DNA of 64,000 bases from Rhizobium sp. 11515TR (GCF_002277895.1 NZ_CP022998.1:2895501-2959500), one strand, 5' to 3'; counted from the stretch's first letter, positions 51,424 through 61,570 are shown. The notes: a model not told the origin generated them from the sequence alone. Made by a program: numbers and translations.

Positions 51424-52437
51424 TCAATGGTTCTGGAAGAGTTGCAGAACCGTATTGTAGCTCGCATTGGCAATCGACAGAGATTGCAGCCCGAGTTGTT
51501 GCTGGGCCTGCAGCGCCAGAACCTTGCTCGACTGCTGTTCCATATCGGCATCCACGAGTTTGCCGACCCCGCTGGTCAGCGAATCATTGAGATTCCTGGC
51601 GAACTCGGTCTGGAGATTGATACGCGCTTCGAGGGAGCCGAAGGCGGATCCGATCGTTTTGAGCTGGTTCAGCATTCCAGTCACGGTATTGACCATGTCG
51701 ACAATGGCGCCCCGTGTCGTATTCGCATCGAGCGAGATCTCTACTTGGCCGCTTGTATTGCCGTTCTTGCTGCTGATCAGCACATAATTCTTTGCGGCGC
51801 CGGCTTCGGTGGCGAAAGATGTCGACGTCAGCACGCCATATCCGCCGGTGCCGCTCGACTGATCGTCGATCAGATAACGCGCATCGGCCGAGGTGATCGG
51901 CCCCGTCGTCGAGCTGACGCCTGCATAGCTCAGCATGCCGATCCTTACGGTGCCATCGGTGCCCCGGATAAGGGAACCTGGAATCTCATGGGGGTCAGTC
52001 GGGTCCGCGCCGTCTTGCAGCACGGTCCAGTTGACGCCGTTGAAGGTCGCCGATTCCCCGACGCTGCGCAACTGCTGCTTGAGCTGGGTGATCTCGTCGT
52101 TGAGTGTCGTTTTGTCGACGCTGGTCTCATAGGCACCGACGAGCTTCGTCCTGATCTCGGTGACGACATCGATCGCGCTGCTGACACCCGTGGAAGCGGT
52201 GCTGACGGTCGAGGCGGCGAGACCTAACGCATCCTGAACCGACGAAATCGCGCCGATGTCGGTATGCGTCAAAGTCGAGATTTTCCAGTATGTGGCATTG
52301 TCTCTGGCCGTCTGAACCCGCAGGCCCGACGACATCTGTCGTTCGGCGTTACCCAGTTTGGTCTGGGTGTCCCTCAGCACTTCCAGTGCTGTATTCACGG
52401 AGGGACTGACCCTGATGAAGGTCGAAAAAATACTCAC
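51424..52437 (-). CDS. Flagellin, orphan copy
   Basis: Flagellar filament protein of 337 residues. The N-terminal D0/D1 coiled region is SVNTALEVLRDTQTKLGNAERQMSSGLRVQTARDNATYWKIST and the C-terminal part is LQAQQQLGLQSLSIANASYNTVLQLFQNH, which resembles rhizobial flagellins that end in LFR. The middle region is short and variable. The likely start is a GTG at 52437 with GGAG 10 nt upstream; no ATG is near. No other flagellar gene is in the window, so it is away from the main flagellar cluster. Whether it enters the filament is unknown. The 247-bp gap upstream (52438-52684) shows nothing I recognise. Confidence 0.92.
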   Translation of the reverse strand: MSIFSTFIRVSPSVNTALEVLRDTQTKLGNAERQMSSGLRVQTARDNATYWKISTLTHTDIGAISSVQDALGLAASTVSTASTGVSSAIDVVTEIRTKLVGAYETSVDKTTLNDEITQLKQQLRSVGESATFNGVNWTVLQDGADPTDPHEIPGSLIRGTDGTVRIGMLSYAGVSSTTGPITSADARYLIDDQSSGTGGYGVLTSTSFATEAGAAKNYVLISSKNGNTSGQVEISLDANTTRGAIVDMVNTVTGMLNQLKTIGSAFGSLEARINLQTEFARNLNDSLTSGVGKLVDADMEQQSSKVLALQAQQQLGLQSLSIANASYNTVLQLFQNH

Positions 52438-52684
52438 GGCACATGAACTCCGGACGCAACAATACGCAACAAACACAAGGAGACATCGGAACCTTGCCGC
52501 GGGCGCTCATGCGCGCGGGCCGAGCGTGTCGGCGAACGGGGAACGAGGCAAAACGACGCCTGCGCTCCAGCGGTTACATACCGACATGATTAGCAAACAT
52601 GCTTAAAAAAGCGCTAAACGATACCCCTGATTTACCATAAATAAGCGCAACGCCTGCAACGGGCGCAACCTGCCGGTTCCGAGA

Positions 52685-55600
52685 TTACTCCGCCGCCCGA
52701 AGATTGGTGAGCTTCGCGCGCAGTGCCGCATCCGACATCTCGTCATGCAGGCGCTGTTCCTCATGCGTCTGCGGCTTCGCAAAGCGGGCGATCAGCAGAT
52801 AGGCGACGGGTGTGATGTAAAGCGTGACCAGGGTCGCAAACCCAAGGCCGCCGACAATGACCCAGCCGAGCGCGACGCGCGCTTCTGCGCCGGCCCCCTC
52901 GGCAAAGACAAGCGGCACGCCGCCAAGGATGGTCGCGATCATCGTCATCATGACCGGGCGCAGACGCAGTGCGCAGGCCTTTTCGATCGCCTCGCGCACG
53001 CTTTCTCCCTTGTCGCGAAGCTGATTGGCGAACTCGACGATCAGAATGCCGTTCTTGGCCATGACACCGACGAGCAGCACCAGGCCGATCTGGCTGTAGA
53101 TGTTGAGGCTCGATCCGGTGATGACGAGCGCAAAGACGGCACAGGCAAGGCCGAGCGGCACCGTGGACATGATGATGATCGACGACAGCACGCTTTCGAA
53201 CTGCGCGGCGAGCACCAGGAAGATGATGACGATGGCAAAACCGAAGGTCAGGGCCATGCCGCTGGAATTCTCCTCCAGTGTCGCCGCTTCGGCGAGCGGC
53301 ATCAACCGCGAACCAGGCGGCAGGAGCGGCGCTGCGATCCGCGTGACTTCCTCGACCGCCTGCCCGAGCGACATGCCGTTCTTGAGCCCGGCCGTGATCG
53401 CAACCGAGGCCAGCTGCTGCTCGCGGGTCAGCTGCGGCGCAACCGCATTCTCCTTCAACGACGCAATGACCGACATCGGCACGATCTTGCCGTCGCCGGT
53501 CTTGAGGAAGACATTTTCGAGGTCCGTAGGATCGTCGATCGGTCGCATCGTCGACGTCAAAAGCACCGGATAGGATTCGCCGGCGACAAATACGTCGACG
53601 ACGGAGCGGCCCTCAAGCAACGACTGCAAGGCCACTGAAAGACCTGAAATGTCGACCCCGAGATCGGAAGCGCGCTCACGATCGATGGTGACGGAGACCT
53701 GAGCCTGTGTCGGCTCGTTGTTCAGCCGCGGCGTATCGAATTGGCCGGTCTTGTCGAGTTCTTGCACGAGTTTCAGGGCTGCTTCGGTCAGCGCTTCGTG
53801 ATTGTTGCCGATGAGCGCCATCTGCACGCCGCTGCCTGCGCCGCGTATCCTCAGGCTGTTGGCCTGGATGACATTGCCGCGAAGAGCCGGCACGCCTGCC
53901 ATGGCTTTGTTGATGTCGGTGACGATATCCTGCTGCGTACGATGACGCTCACTCCAAGGCGCCAGCGTCAGCACCATGAAGCCGCTGTTCTTCTGGCTGT
54001 TCATGCCTGAAATCGCGTAGATATTTCGTATATCGCCGCTGTCCATCAGCGGCTGCAGCCGCTCTTCGACGCGCTGCAATTGATCCTTGGTATAATCGAG
54101 GCCTGCGCCTTGCGGCGTGGTGAGACGCAACATGACCATCGCCCGATCCTCGCTCGGCGTCAGCTCGCTCTTGACGTTTACGAACGCCAGGACGGCTGCA
54201 GCCGAAAACACGGCACAGAAGACGATGACGACGAAAGGCGCATTGAGACAGGCCTTGAGGGTACGACGATAGACACTGGAGAAAAGCTCGCCGAAACGCC
54301 CGAGCGCGCCATGCTCCTCGCGCATCTCCTTGGTCAGCATGCGCGAGGCAAGCATGGGGCATAGCGTCAGCGCCACGATCGATGAAAGGCCCACAGAGAA
54401 GGCAAGCACGAAGCCGAATTCGCGAAACAGGCCGCCCACCTGCCCCGGCAGGAAGGACAGTGGAATGAAGACGGCGGCAAGCGTCGCCGTCGTCGCGATG
54501 ACCGCGAAAAAGACCTCACGCGTGCCCAGCACGGCGGCAGCACGCGGCCCGATCTTCTCGGCCCGACGACGCACGATATTTTCGAGCACGACGATGGCGT
54601 CGTCGACCACGAGGCCGGTCGCAAGCACGATCGCCAGCAGCGTCAGGATATTGACGGAGAATCCCACCATATAGAGCGCGGCAAGCGTACCGATCAGCGC
54701 TACCGGCATGGTGACGACCGGGATCAGCGTTGCCCGCCAGTCGCGCAGGAAGAGATAGATGACTGCGGTGACGATCAACGCCGACAGGACGAGCGCCAGC
54801 ACGACCTCGTGGATCGCTCCCTGAATGAATAGGGCATCATCGCTGGTGATGACGATGCGCGTACCCTCGGGCAGCGATTTAGACAGCTGCGCAACGACGG
54901 CCTTCACGCCTTCGGAAATATTCAAGGTATTCGACTGCGCCTGACGGATGATGCCGAGGCCAACGCCCTGCACACCGTTCGAGCGCAGCGCGGTCGTGCC
55001 GTCCCTCGGTCCGAGCGTCACGGTGGCGACATCGGAAAGCCGCACGCGGTTCTTGATGATCAGCCGGGAAAAATCCTCCGGCGTCTGTAGCGCCGCCGTG
55101 GCGCGCACGACGATATCCTGCCGCGCGCTCTTCAGCGATCCGGCCGGTACATCGAGTGCTGCGGTCGCAAGCGCCGTCGTCAGGTCGCCGATGGTGAGGC
55201 CTCGGCTCGCAAGAGCTGCCTGATCGACGTCGATGCGGAAGATCTTCTCCTGATCTCCATAGAGCTCGACATCGGCGACGCCTTCAACCGAGGCCAGCCG
55301 GTCGGTAATCTCCTTGTCGACGAGCTGCGTCAGGTCGTCCATCGTCATGGTGCTCGAGGTGACGGCAAGCCGCATGATTGGCTGCGAATCCGAATCCGCC
55401 TTGACGATCTGAGGCGCATCCGCCTGATCGGGCAATTGTTCGGTGATGCGACCGATGGCGTCGCGGACATCATTGGCGGCAACCGAAAGATCGGTCGCGT
55501 CGGAAAATTCCAGCGTTACCCGGCTCTGACCGAAGGATGAGCTGGAGGAGACCGACTTCAGGCCGCTGACGCGAGCAACCGCCCCTTCGATGATCTTCGT

Positions 55601-55840
55601 CAGCTCCTGATCCACCGTCTGCGGCGATGCGCCGTCGAACACGGTTCTGACCGTGACGACTGGTCGGTCGACATCGGGCAGTTCGCGCACCTCGACGCCG
55701 AAATAGGCGGCAAGACCGGCGACGACCATCAGGGTGTTGAAGACCAGCGCCAGGATCGGCCGGCGCACGAAGAGTGCGGTAAAGGATTGCTTGGGCGCCG
55801 CCGGGCCAGCATCCGTCATATCGTCGCCATCGGTCATCAT
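52685..55840 (-). CDS. RND efflux transporter permease (HAE1 type)
   Basis: Inner-membrane proton/drug antiporter of the AcrB/MexB superfamily, 1051 residues, with 12 transmembrane helices and two large periplasmic loops. Proton-relay acids are in ATGLVVDDAIVVLENIVRR; the first helix is RRPILALVFNTLMVVAGLAAYFGVEVRELPDVDRPVV. The second half carries GVMAKNGILIVEFANQLRD. It couples with the adaptor encoded just upstream (overlap ATGA) and an outer-membrane channel that is not encoded here. Substrates are not predictable. A run TDGDDMTDAGPAAPKQS forms a short cytoplasmic N-terminus. Confidence 0.95.
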   Translation of the reverse strand: MMTDGDDMTDAGPAAPKQSFTALFVRRPILALVFNTLMVVAGLAAYFGVEVRELPDVDRPVVTVRTVFDGASPQTVDQELTKIIEGAVARVSGLKSVSSSSSFGQSRVTLEFSDATDLSVAANDVRDAIGRITEQLPDQADAPQIVKADSDSQPIMRLAVTSSTMTMDDLTQLVDKEITDRLASVEGVADVELYGDQEKIFRIDVDQAALASRGLTIGDLTTALATAALDVPAGSLKSARQDIVVRATAALQTPEDFSRLIIKNRVRLSDVATVTLGPRDGTTALRSNGVQGVGLGIIRQAQSNTLNISEGVKAVVAQLSKSLPEGTRIVITSDDALFIQGAIHEVVLALVLSALIVTAVIYLFLRDWRATLIPVVTMPVALIGTLAALYMVGFSVNILTLLAIVLATGLVVDDAIVVLENIVRRRAEKIGPRAAAVLGTREVFFAVIATTATLAAVFIPLSFLPGQVGGLFREFGFVLAFSVGLSSIVALTLCPMLASRMLTKEMREEHGALGRFGELFSSVYRRTLKACLNAPFVVIVFCAVFSAAAVLAFVNVKSELTPSEDRAMVMLRLTTPQGAGLDYTKDQLQRVEERLQPLMDSGDIRNIYAISGMNSQKNSGFMVLTLAPWSERHRTQQDIVTDINKAMAGVPALRGNVIQANSLRIRGAGSGVQMALIGNNHEALTEAALKLVQELDKTGQFDTPRLNNEPTQAQVSVTIDRERASDLGVDISGLSVALQSLLEGRSVVDVFVAGESYPVLLTSTMRPIDDPTDLENVFLKTGDGKIVPMSVIASLKENAVAPQLTREQQLASVAITAGLKNGMSLGQAVEEVTRIAAPLLPPGSRLMPLAEAATLEENSSGMALTFGFAIVIIFLVLAAQFESVLSSIIIMSTVPLGLACAVFALVITGSSLNIYSQIGLVLLVGVMAKNGILIVEFANQLRDKGESVREAIEKACALRLRPVMMTMIATILGGVPLVFAEGAGAEARVALGWVIVGGLGFATLVTLYITPVAYLLIARFAKPQTHEEQRLHDEMSDAALRAKLTNLRAAE

Positions 55841-57003
55841 TGGGTGATGACCTCCTTGGCCTGAGCGATATCGCCGGCAAAGCGAACCTCGCCGCCTTCG
55901 GTTACGCGCTGCAATCCTTCGATGACGATGAGATCGCCATTGCGGAGATCGCCGCGGACCAGCACCGCATCCGGATTGCGCTGCACGATGCTGACGCGCA
56001 CCTTCGAGGACTTGCCGTCAACGACGCGCCAGACATGCGCACCCGCCCCATCCCATTGGACGGCGAGCGGATCGACGGAGGGATAGGATTCGCCGGCAAA
56101 GCGCATGCCGACATTGAAGGACATGCCGGCGCGCAGAACATCGGAGGCATTATCGATGCGGGCGCGCACGCGCAGCGTCCGGCTCGCGCCATCAACACGA
56201 TTGTCGACTGCCTCGACAACGCCCGAAAATACACGCCCCGGCAATGCCACCGACGTTGCTTCCACCGGCTGATCGACCTTGACGGTGTTGGCGAAGCGCT
56301 CCGGCACCCAGTAATCCACCAGGATTTCCGAGCGGTCGTCCAGCATCACGATATTGGTCGTTGTCGTCACATTGTCGCCGACGACCACAGGCACGATACC
56401 CACGATCCCGTCGATCGGTGCAACCACATCGCGGCGCTTCAGCGCCAGCTCGGCCGATTGCAGTGCAAGCTTTGCACCCTGCTCCACGATCTCGGCATCG
56501 AAAACATCCATGCGCGAGACTGTGGACTTGATATTGCGGTAGAGCTGGGATTTTTCGACAGCGCTCTTCAGCGCCACTTGCGCCTGACCGCGAGCGATGA
56601 TCTGCTCGTCGTCATCGAGACGCGCCAGCACCTGCCCCTGCTTCACCCGGTCGCCTGACTTGATGAGAATTTCCCGGATCGTACCCGCTGCTTGCGGCAT
56701 GACGACGACCGAGCGGATGGCGTCGCCGGTACCGATCGCGCTCAGGCGGTCGTTGACGACACCGCTGACCACAGGCTCAGTGACGACAAGCGGTATGTTC
56801 TGACCGCGCCGTCCCCCGGAGCTTGCCTTCGTCTCCGCCTTTCCGTCCGCCGCGCCATCGCGCGGAGCAATCCAGGCCACAATGGTCTCGGGAACCCCGA
56901 CCTTCTGCAGCAGGCCCGCCGCACTCGGCACGAAGGCCAGGACAGCGGCGATGCCGGCTGCCAGCAAAAGAAAAGACAAGGAAAGCTGCTTCCAGGCGGT
57001 CAT
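55837..57003 (-). CDS. RND efflux periplasmic adaptor (MFP)
   Basis: Membrane-fusion protein of 388 residues that links the RND permease to an outer-membrane channel. One N-terminal membrane segment (LSFLLLAAGIAAVLAFVPSAAGLL) is followed by a lipoyl-like domain (GTIREILIKSGDRVKQGQVLARLDDDEQ), a helical hairpin, a beta-barrel (DGIVGIVPVVVGDNVTTTTNIVMLDD) and a membrane-proximal domain. Its stop overlaps the permease start. No local regulator was identified. Confidence 0.94.
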   Translation of the reverse strand: MTAWKQLSLSFLLLAAGIAAVLAFVPSAAGLLQKVGVPETIVAWIAPRDGAADGKAETKASSGGRRGQNIPLVVTEPVVSGVVNDRLSAIGTGDAIRSVVVMPQAAGTIREILIKSGDRVKQGQVLARLDDDEQIIARGQAQVALKSAVEKSQLYRNIKSTVSRMDVFDAEIVEQGAKLALQSAELALKRRDVVAPIDGIVGIVPVVVGDNVTTTTNIVMLDDRSEILVDYWVPERFANTVKVDQPVEATSVALPGRVFSGVVEAVDNRVDGASRTLRVRARIDNASDVLRAGMSFNVGMRFAGESYPSVDPLAVQWDGAGAHVWRVVDGKSSKVRVSIVQRNPDAVLVRGDLRNGDLIVIEGLQRVTEGGEVRFAGDIAQAKEVITQ

Positions 57004-57367
57004 GCACGTCTCCGGCTCGTTGTGTCAGAGGCGATGAAATCGCGTCGTTGGTTTTGTGACCCCTCATCCACCCAGCGCACTTAACCGGGGGGTCAATTTC
57101 GGCTCGGACGGCTCCATAGCGCAAGATTGTGCCCGATTTGCTGCAATATCGTGGTTTTGAGCATATCCCGCAAGTTTCGCCACAGATTATGACAAAGTTG
57201 TAATCTTTCCGCAGACAACGAGACGTTTTACCGGCCTCTCAGACCGATCCGTTCCGATGCGAAAAGCAGCCGTCGATCGAGCCGTGTGCCCTGTGAATGT
57301 GCACTTTTTGTTCTAGTTTCGGCCCGTTTCTTTTGCCTTTCGGGGTAGAATCATTACATTGGGCGGC
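57004..57367. other. 364-bp intergenic region between efflux operon and uvrD
   Basis: No gene-like frame. It contains TGACCCC (57057-57063) and GGGGTCA (57089-57095), an inverted pair 25 bp apart, and a minus-strand TTGACC within the second arm that could be a -35 box for the efflux operon. The rest must include the uvrD promoter; I could not identify a LexA-type GTTC-N7-GTTC site. Confidence 0.5.
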
Positions 57368-59833
57368 ATGACCATTGGACATGACGATATTCCCTTCTTT
57401 GACGAGGAGCCGGAGCACATGGCGCCACGCCGTTCCGCGCCGGCTGCCGGCAGCATTGGCGGCGGTATTGCGGCCCGCGCCATGGCAGCACGCGACAGCG
57501 GCCGCCGCCCCGATTATCTCTCAGGCCTCAATGCCGAACAGGCGGAAGCCGTCGAAACGCTCGACGGCCCCGTACTGGTGCTTGCTGGCGCCGGCACCGG
57601 CAAGACGCGCGTGCTCACGACACGCATCGCTCATATCCTGTCCACCAACCGCGCCTTCCCCAGCCAGATTCTCGCCGTGACCTTCACCAACAAGGCAGCA
57701 CGCGAGATGAAGGAGCGTATCGCGCTGCTGGTCGGCGGCGCGGTCGAAGGCATGCCCTGGCTCGGCACCTTCCACTCGATCGGTGTGAAGCTGTTGCGAC
57801 GTCACGCCGAGCTGGTCGGCCTCACCTCCAGCTTCACCATTCTCGACACGGACGATGTCATCCGCCTGATCAAGCAGCTGATCCAGGCTGAAGGGCTCGA
57901 CGACAAGCGCTGGCCCGCCAAGCAATTTGCCGGCATGATCGATACATGGAAGAACAAGGGCCTCAGCCCCGCCGATATTCCGGAGGGTGACGCCCGCGCC
58001 TTTGCCAACGGCAAGGGCCGCGAACTCTATGCCGCCTATCAGAACCGCTTGAAGACGCTGAACGCCTGCGACTTCGGCGATCTTTTGCTGCATCCGATCA
58101 ATATGTTCCGACAGAATCCCGATATTCTCAAGGATTATCACCAGCGCTTTCGCTACATCCTCGTCGACGAGTATCAGGATACCAACACGGCGCAATATAT
58201 GTGGCTACGCCTGCTAGCGCAGCGGCAGAAGGGCGAGCCGCAGAATGTCTGCTGCGTCGGTGACGACGACCAGTCGATCTATGGCTGGCGCGGCGCGGAG
58301 GTGGACAATATCCTGCGCTTCGAGAAGGATTTTCCGGGCGCCAAGGTCATCAAGCTCGAGCGCAACTATCGCTCCACCGAGCATATTCTTGGGGCGGCCG
58401 CGCATCTGATCGCCCATAATGAGGGCCGGCTCGGCAAGACTCTGTTCACCGATCGCTCCGACCCCGACGACATCAAAGTGCAGGTGCATGCCTCCTGGGA
58501 TTCCGAGGAGGAAGCGCGCGCCATCGGCGAAGAGATCGAGCAGCTACAGCGCAACAAGCACAATCTCAACGACATCGCCATCCTCGTGCGCGCCTCCTTC
58601 CAGATGCGCGAGTTCGAAGACCGTTTCGTCACGCTCGGCCTGAACTATCGCGTCGTCGGCGGCCCTCGCTTCTACGAGCGCCTCGAAATCCGCGATGCCA
58701 TGGCCTATTTCCGCCTGGTCTGCCAGCCGGCCGACGATCTCGCCTTCGAGCGCATCATCAACACGCCGAAGCGAGGTCTCGGGGACACCACAGTCCGCGC
58801 CCTGCACGATTACGCCCGCGTGCGCGATATTCCGATGCTGGCGGCCGCGGCCGATATCATCGAGACTGACGAGATGAAGCCGAAGGCGCGCAAGGCGCTG
58901 TTCGACGTCGTGCAATCCTTCCGCCGCTGGCAGGGCCTGCTCGAAAACACGCCGCATACCGAGCTTGCCGAGCAGATCCTCGAAGAGTCCGGCTATACGG
59001 ACATGTGGAAGAACGACAAATCGGCGGAAGCGCCGGGGCGCCTGGAAAACCTGAAAGAACTCATCCGCTCCATGGATAGTTTCGAATCCATGCGCGGCTT
59101 CCTCGAACACGTCGCCCTCGTCATGGATGCCGAGCAGAACGAAAATCTCGACGCCGTCTCCATCATGACGCTGCACTCCGCCAAGGGTCTGGAATTCGAC
59201 ACCGTGTTCCTGCCTGGCTGGGAGGAAGGCCTGTTTCCGCATCAGCGCTCGCTCGACGAAAGCGGTCGCGCCGGGCTGGAGGAAGAGCGCCGCCTCGCTT
59301 ATGTCGGCATCACGCGCGCCAAGCGCCGCTGCCACATCTGGTTCGTCTCCAACCGCCGCATCCACGGCCTCTGGCAATCCACAATCCCCTCCCGCTTCCT
59401 CGATGAACTGCCGGAAACGCATGTTCAGGTCGCCGAAGTCGAGCAATCCTATGGCGGATATGGCCGCGGCGGCTACGGCCAGTCCCGCTTCGACAAGGCC
59501 GATCCCTTCGCCAACACCTATTCCACGCCCGGCTGGAAGCGCGCGCAGGCCAACCGCAACGATGCGACCCGTGACAACTGGGGCAGCCGTTCCGGCCACG
59601 CCGTCGAACGCATCGGCTATGGCGAAAGCGGCCCGAAAGTGCGCACCATCGACGGCGAACTGGTGGCCAAATCCACCTCCACCGAACCCTCCAAATTCGC
59701 CATCGGCGACCGCGTCTTCCACATCAAGTTCGGCAACGGCAATGTGTCGGAGATCGAGGGCAACAAGCTAACGATCGAATTCGACCGCGCCGGGCAGAAG
59801 CGCGTGCTGGATGGGTTTGTGGAGAGAGTGTGA
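57368..59833 (+). CDS. uvrD: ATP-dependent DNA helicase UvrD/PcrA
   Basis: 3'-5' SF1A helicase of about 821 residues for nucleotide excision and mismatch repair and replication restart. Motif I is VLAGAGTGKTRVLTTRIAHIL, motif II is ILVDEYQDTNTAQY, motif III is GDDDQSIYGWRGAEV, and motifs V/VI are SIMTLHSAKGLEFDTVFLPGWEEGLFP and RLAYVGITRAKRR. The N-terminal 50 residues are an Ala/Gly/Arg-rich extension. Near the C-terminus a Gly/Tyr segment (YGGYGRGGYGQSRF) precedes a DUF3553/tudor-like domain (FAIGDRVFHIKFGNGNVSEIEG) that contacts RNA polymerase in UvrD relatives. Confidence 0.96.
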   Translation: MTIGHDDIPFFDEEPEHMAPRRSAPAAGSIGGGIAARAMAARDSGRRPDYLSGLNAEQAEAVETLDGPVLVLAGAGTGKTRVLTTRIAHILSTNRAFPSQILAVTFTNKAAREMKERIALLVGGAVEGMPWLGTFHSIGVKLLRRHAELVGLTSSFTILDTDDVIRLIKQLIQAEGLDDKRWPAKQFAGMIDTWKNKGLSPADIPEGDARAFANGKGRELYAAYQNRLKTLNACDFGDLLLHPINMFRQNPDILKDYHQRFRYILVDEYQDTNTAQYMWLRLLAQRQKGEPQNVCCVGDDDQSIYGWRGAEVDNILRFEKDFPGAKVIKLERNYRSTEHILGAAAHLIAHNEGRLGKTLFTDRSDPDDIKVQVHASWDSEEEARAIGEEIEQLQRNKHNLNDIAILVRASFQMREFEDRFVTLGLNYRVVGGPRFYERLEIRDAMAYFRLVCQPADDLAFERIINTPKRGLGDTTVRALHDYARVRDIPMLAAAADIIETDEMKPKARKALFDVVQSFRRWQGLLENTPHTELAEQILEESGYTDMWKNDKSAEAPGRLENLKELIRSMDSFESMRGFLEHVALVMDAEQNENLDAVSIMTLHSAKGLEFDTVFLPGWEEGLFPHQRSLDESGRAGLEEERRLAYVGITRAKRRCHIWFVSNRRIHGLWQSTIPSRFLDELPETHVQVAEVEQSYGGYGRGGYGQSRFDKADPFANTYSTPGWKRAQANRNDATRDNWGSRSGHAVERIGYGESGPKVRTIDGELVAKSTSTEPSKFAIGDRVFHIKFGNGNVSEIEGNKLTIEFDRAGQKRVLDGFVERV

Positions 59834-59938
59834 GGGGCGCGGGTCGGCTATCTGGTTTGGGACCAGAGGGTGCCCATCAGTGCAAACCACAAAAATAAGG
59901 GAGCTGATTGTGTGGCCTCCGCCCTCCTCCACGCTCCG

Positions 59939-59966
59939 TCATCCTCAGGCTTGACCCGAGGATCCA
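59939..59966. repeat. Short palindromic repeat (CCTCAGG-CTTGA-CCCGAGG type)
   Basis: Imperfect palindrome with arms CATCCTCAGG and CCGAGGATC around CTTGACC in the gap after uvrD. This motif is frequently dispersed in alphaproteobacterial genomes. The rest of 59834-60006 shows no gene. Confidence 0.55.
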
Positions 59967-60006
59967 TGCACAAGCCGCAAAGGCTTATGCGCCCTCACCC
60001 ATGATC

Positions 60007-60744
60007 TCAGTTACGCCCGCCATTTGCCCTGATGATCTGACCATTGACCCAGCCGCTCTGCGGCCCGGCCAGAAACGATACGATCTGGGCGATATCCTCA
60101 GGCAGCCCGAGGCGCCCGAGCGGAATATCGTTTATCAGCCGCTGGATCAGCGCCTCGGACCTTCCCTTGAACAGCAATTCGGTCGCGATCGGCCCCGGCG
60201 CGACCGAATTGACCGTGACGCCGCGCGAGCCGAGTTCCTTGGCAAGGATGTGGGTCATCGCCTCCACCGCTGCTTTGGTCGCCGCGTAAACGCCGTTGCC
60301 GGGGGAATAGTGACCGATAATGCTCGTAGAGAGATTGATGATGCGGCCGCCATCGCGCACCCGCCTCGCCCCTTCTCGCATCCCGTTGAAGGTCCCTGTC
60401 AGATTGACGGCAACCTGCTGCCGAAAATCCTCATCCGAAACCTCGGCCAGTGGCGAGAATTTGCTGATCCCTGCATTGTTAACAAGCACGTCGACCGTTC
60501 CGAACTCCGCTTCGGTGCGATCGAACAATGCCGTCACGGCTTGGGCATCGGAGACATCGGCGCGGACTGCAAGCGCGCGGCCGCCCGCCATCGTAATGTC
60601 GGCAACAACATCCGCGGCCTCTTCGGCGCTCGATGCGTAGTTGACGACGGTCTGAAAGCCGTCGGCGGCAAGCTGCTTTGCTATGGCGGCGCCGATGCCC
60701 TTGGATGCGCCGGTTACGATCGCCGTTCTAATTTCGTTGGACAT
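60007..60744 (-). CDS. SDR family oxidoreductase
   Basis: Classical short-chain dehydrogenase/reductase, 245 residues. Cofactor motif TAIVTGASKGIGAAIAKQL; NNAG in VDVLVNNAGISKF; catalytic Ser in IINLSTSIIGHY, Tyr and Lys in GVYAATKAAVEAM; a FabG-like C-terminus (IVSFLAGPQSGWVNGQIIRANGG). It probably reduces a carbonyl using NADPH. It is divergent from a TetR-family gene at 60890, and an inverted repeat lies in the gap, so it is probably the target of that regulator. Substrate unknown. Confidence 0.93.
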   Translation of the reverse strand: MSNEIRTAIVTGASKGIGAAIAKQLAADGFQTVVNYASSAEEAADVVADITMAGGRALAVRADVSDAQAVTALFDRTEAEFGTVDVLVNNAGISKFSPLAEVSDEDFRQQVAVNLTGTFNGMREGARRVRDGGRIINLSTSIIGHYSPGNGVYAATKAAVEAMTHILAKELGSRGVTVNSVAPGPIATELLFKGRSEALIQRLINDIPLGRLGLPEDIAQIVSFLAGPQSGWVNGQIIRANGGRN

Positions 60745-60814
60745 GCGTCAATCTCCTTGTCGTTCGCACACGCGCTGTCGACCATGCCTGGGAACTCAAT
60801 CCCGGCATGTCGCT

Positions 60815-60828
60815 GAAACGCTTGTTTC
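60815..60828. promoter_or_regulatory. Inverted repeat GAAAC-GCTT-GTTTC, candidate TetR operator
   Basis: A perfect 5-bp inverted repeat with a 4-bp spacer between the divergent SDR and TetR genes, 71 bp from the SDR start and 62 bp from the TetR start. Confidence 0.45.
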
Positions 60829-60889
60829 GTTGGGTCGCGAACGGTAATATGAGCCATAATTCGCTTTTTGCTACTCGCATTCCAGGAAC

Positions 60890-61504
60890 ATGTCCGAAAG
60901 CCCGCTCCATAGCCGTGCCGCGCCGAGAAAAGCGCCGAGGCAAGCCCGCTCGCTCGCAACAGTCGAGGCGATCGTCGAGGCTGCAGCTCGCATTTTGGAG
61001 CAGCGCGGCCATGAGGCCTTCTCCACCAATGCCGTCGCAGAGAAGGCCGGCGTCAGTGTCGGCTCGCTCTATCAGTATTTTCCGCGCAAGGACGCGTTGA
61101 TCGGAGCCTTGATCCTCCGCGAGACTTCGCGCCTCGTCGCAGAGGCGGAAATTGCCGCCGACAAGCCCACCGGCAGCGAGGCCTTGTCGGCGCTCATCCT
61201 CCCCTGCGTCGAGCAGCAGCTTCGCCGGCCGGCGCTGGCCCGCTTGCTCGATTTCGAGGAAGCGCGGCTGCCGCTCGATGCCGCCACCGAAACGATCAAA
61301 AGGCGATTCTTCGAGCTCACGCGCGCAACTTTGCTGCGGCCGGATTTGCCGCCGCAGGACGATATCGAGGTGGCCAGCCGCGACGTGGTCGCCATCATCA
61401 AGGGAATGGTCGATGCCGCCGGAGAGCATGGCGACAAGGATAAAAACGAGCTGGCTCTGCGCGTGAAACACGCCGTTCTTGGCTATTTGCACAGCCTCGA
61501 CTGA
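60890..61504 (+). CDS. TetR/AcrR family transcriptional regulator
   Basis: Repressor of 204 residues. After a basic N-terminus (RKAPRQARSLATVEAIVEAAARILEQRGHEAFSTNAVAEKAGVSVGSLYQYFPRKDALIGAL is the DNA-binding domain) comes an all-helical ligand domain. It is divergent from an SDR dehydrogenase with a GAAAC/GTTTC inverted repeat between them, which is the standard arrangement for a local repressor. Ligand unknown. Confidence 0.9.
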   Translation: MSESPLHSRAAPRKAPRQARSLATVEAIVEAAARILEQRGHEAFSTNAVAEKAGVSVGSLYQYFPRKDALIGALILRETSRLVAEAEIAADKPTGSEALSALILPCVEQQLRRPALARLLDFEEARLPLDAATETIKRRFFELTRATLLRPDLPPQDDIEVASRDVVAIIKGMVDAAGEHGDKDKNELALRVKHAVLGYLHSLD

Positions 61505-61570
61505 CATCGGCAGCTTGCCCCGATCGAAGGCGAACCCAAAAGCTAAAAAGCATGGCTAGACATTCCGCCT

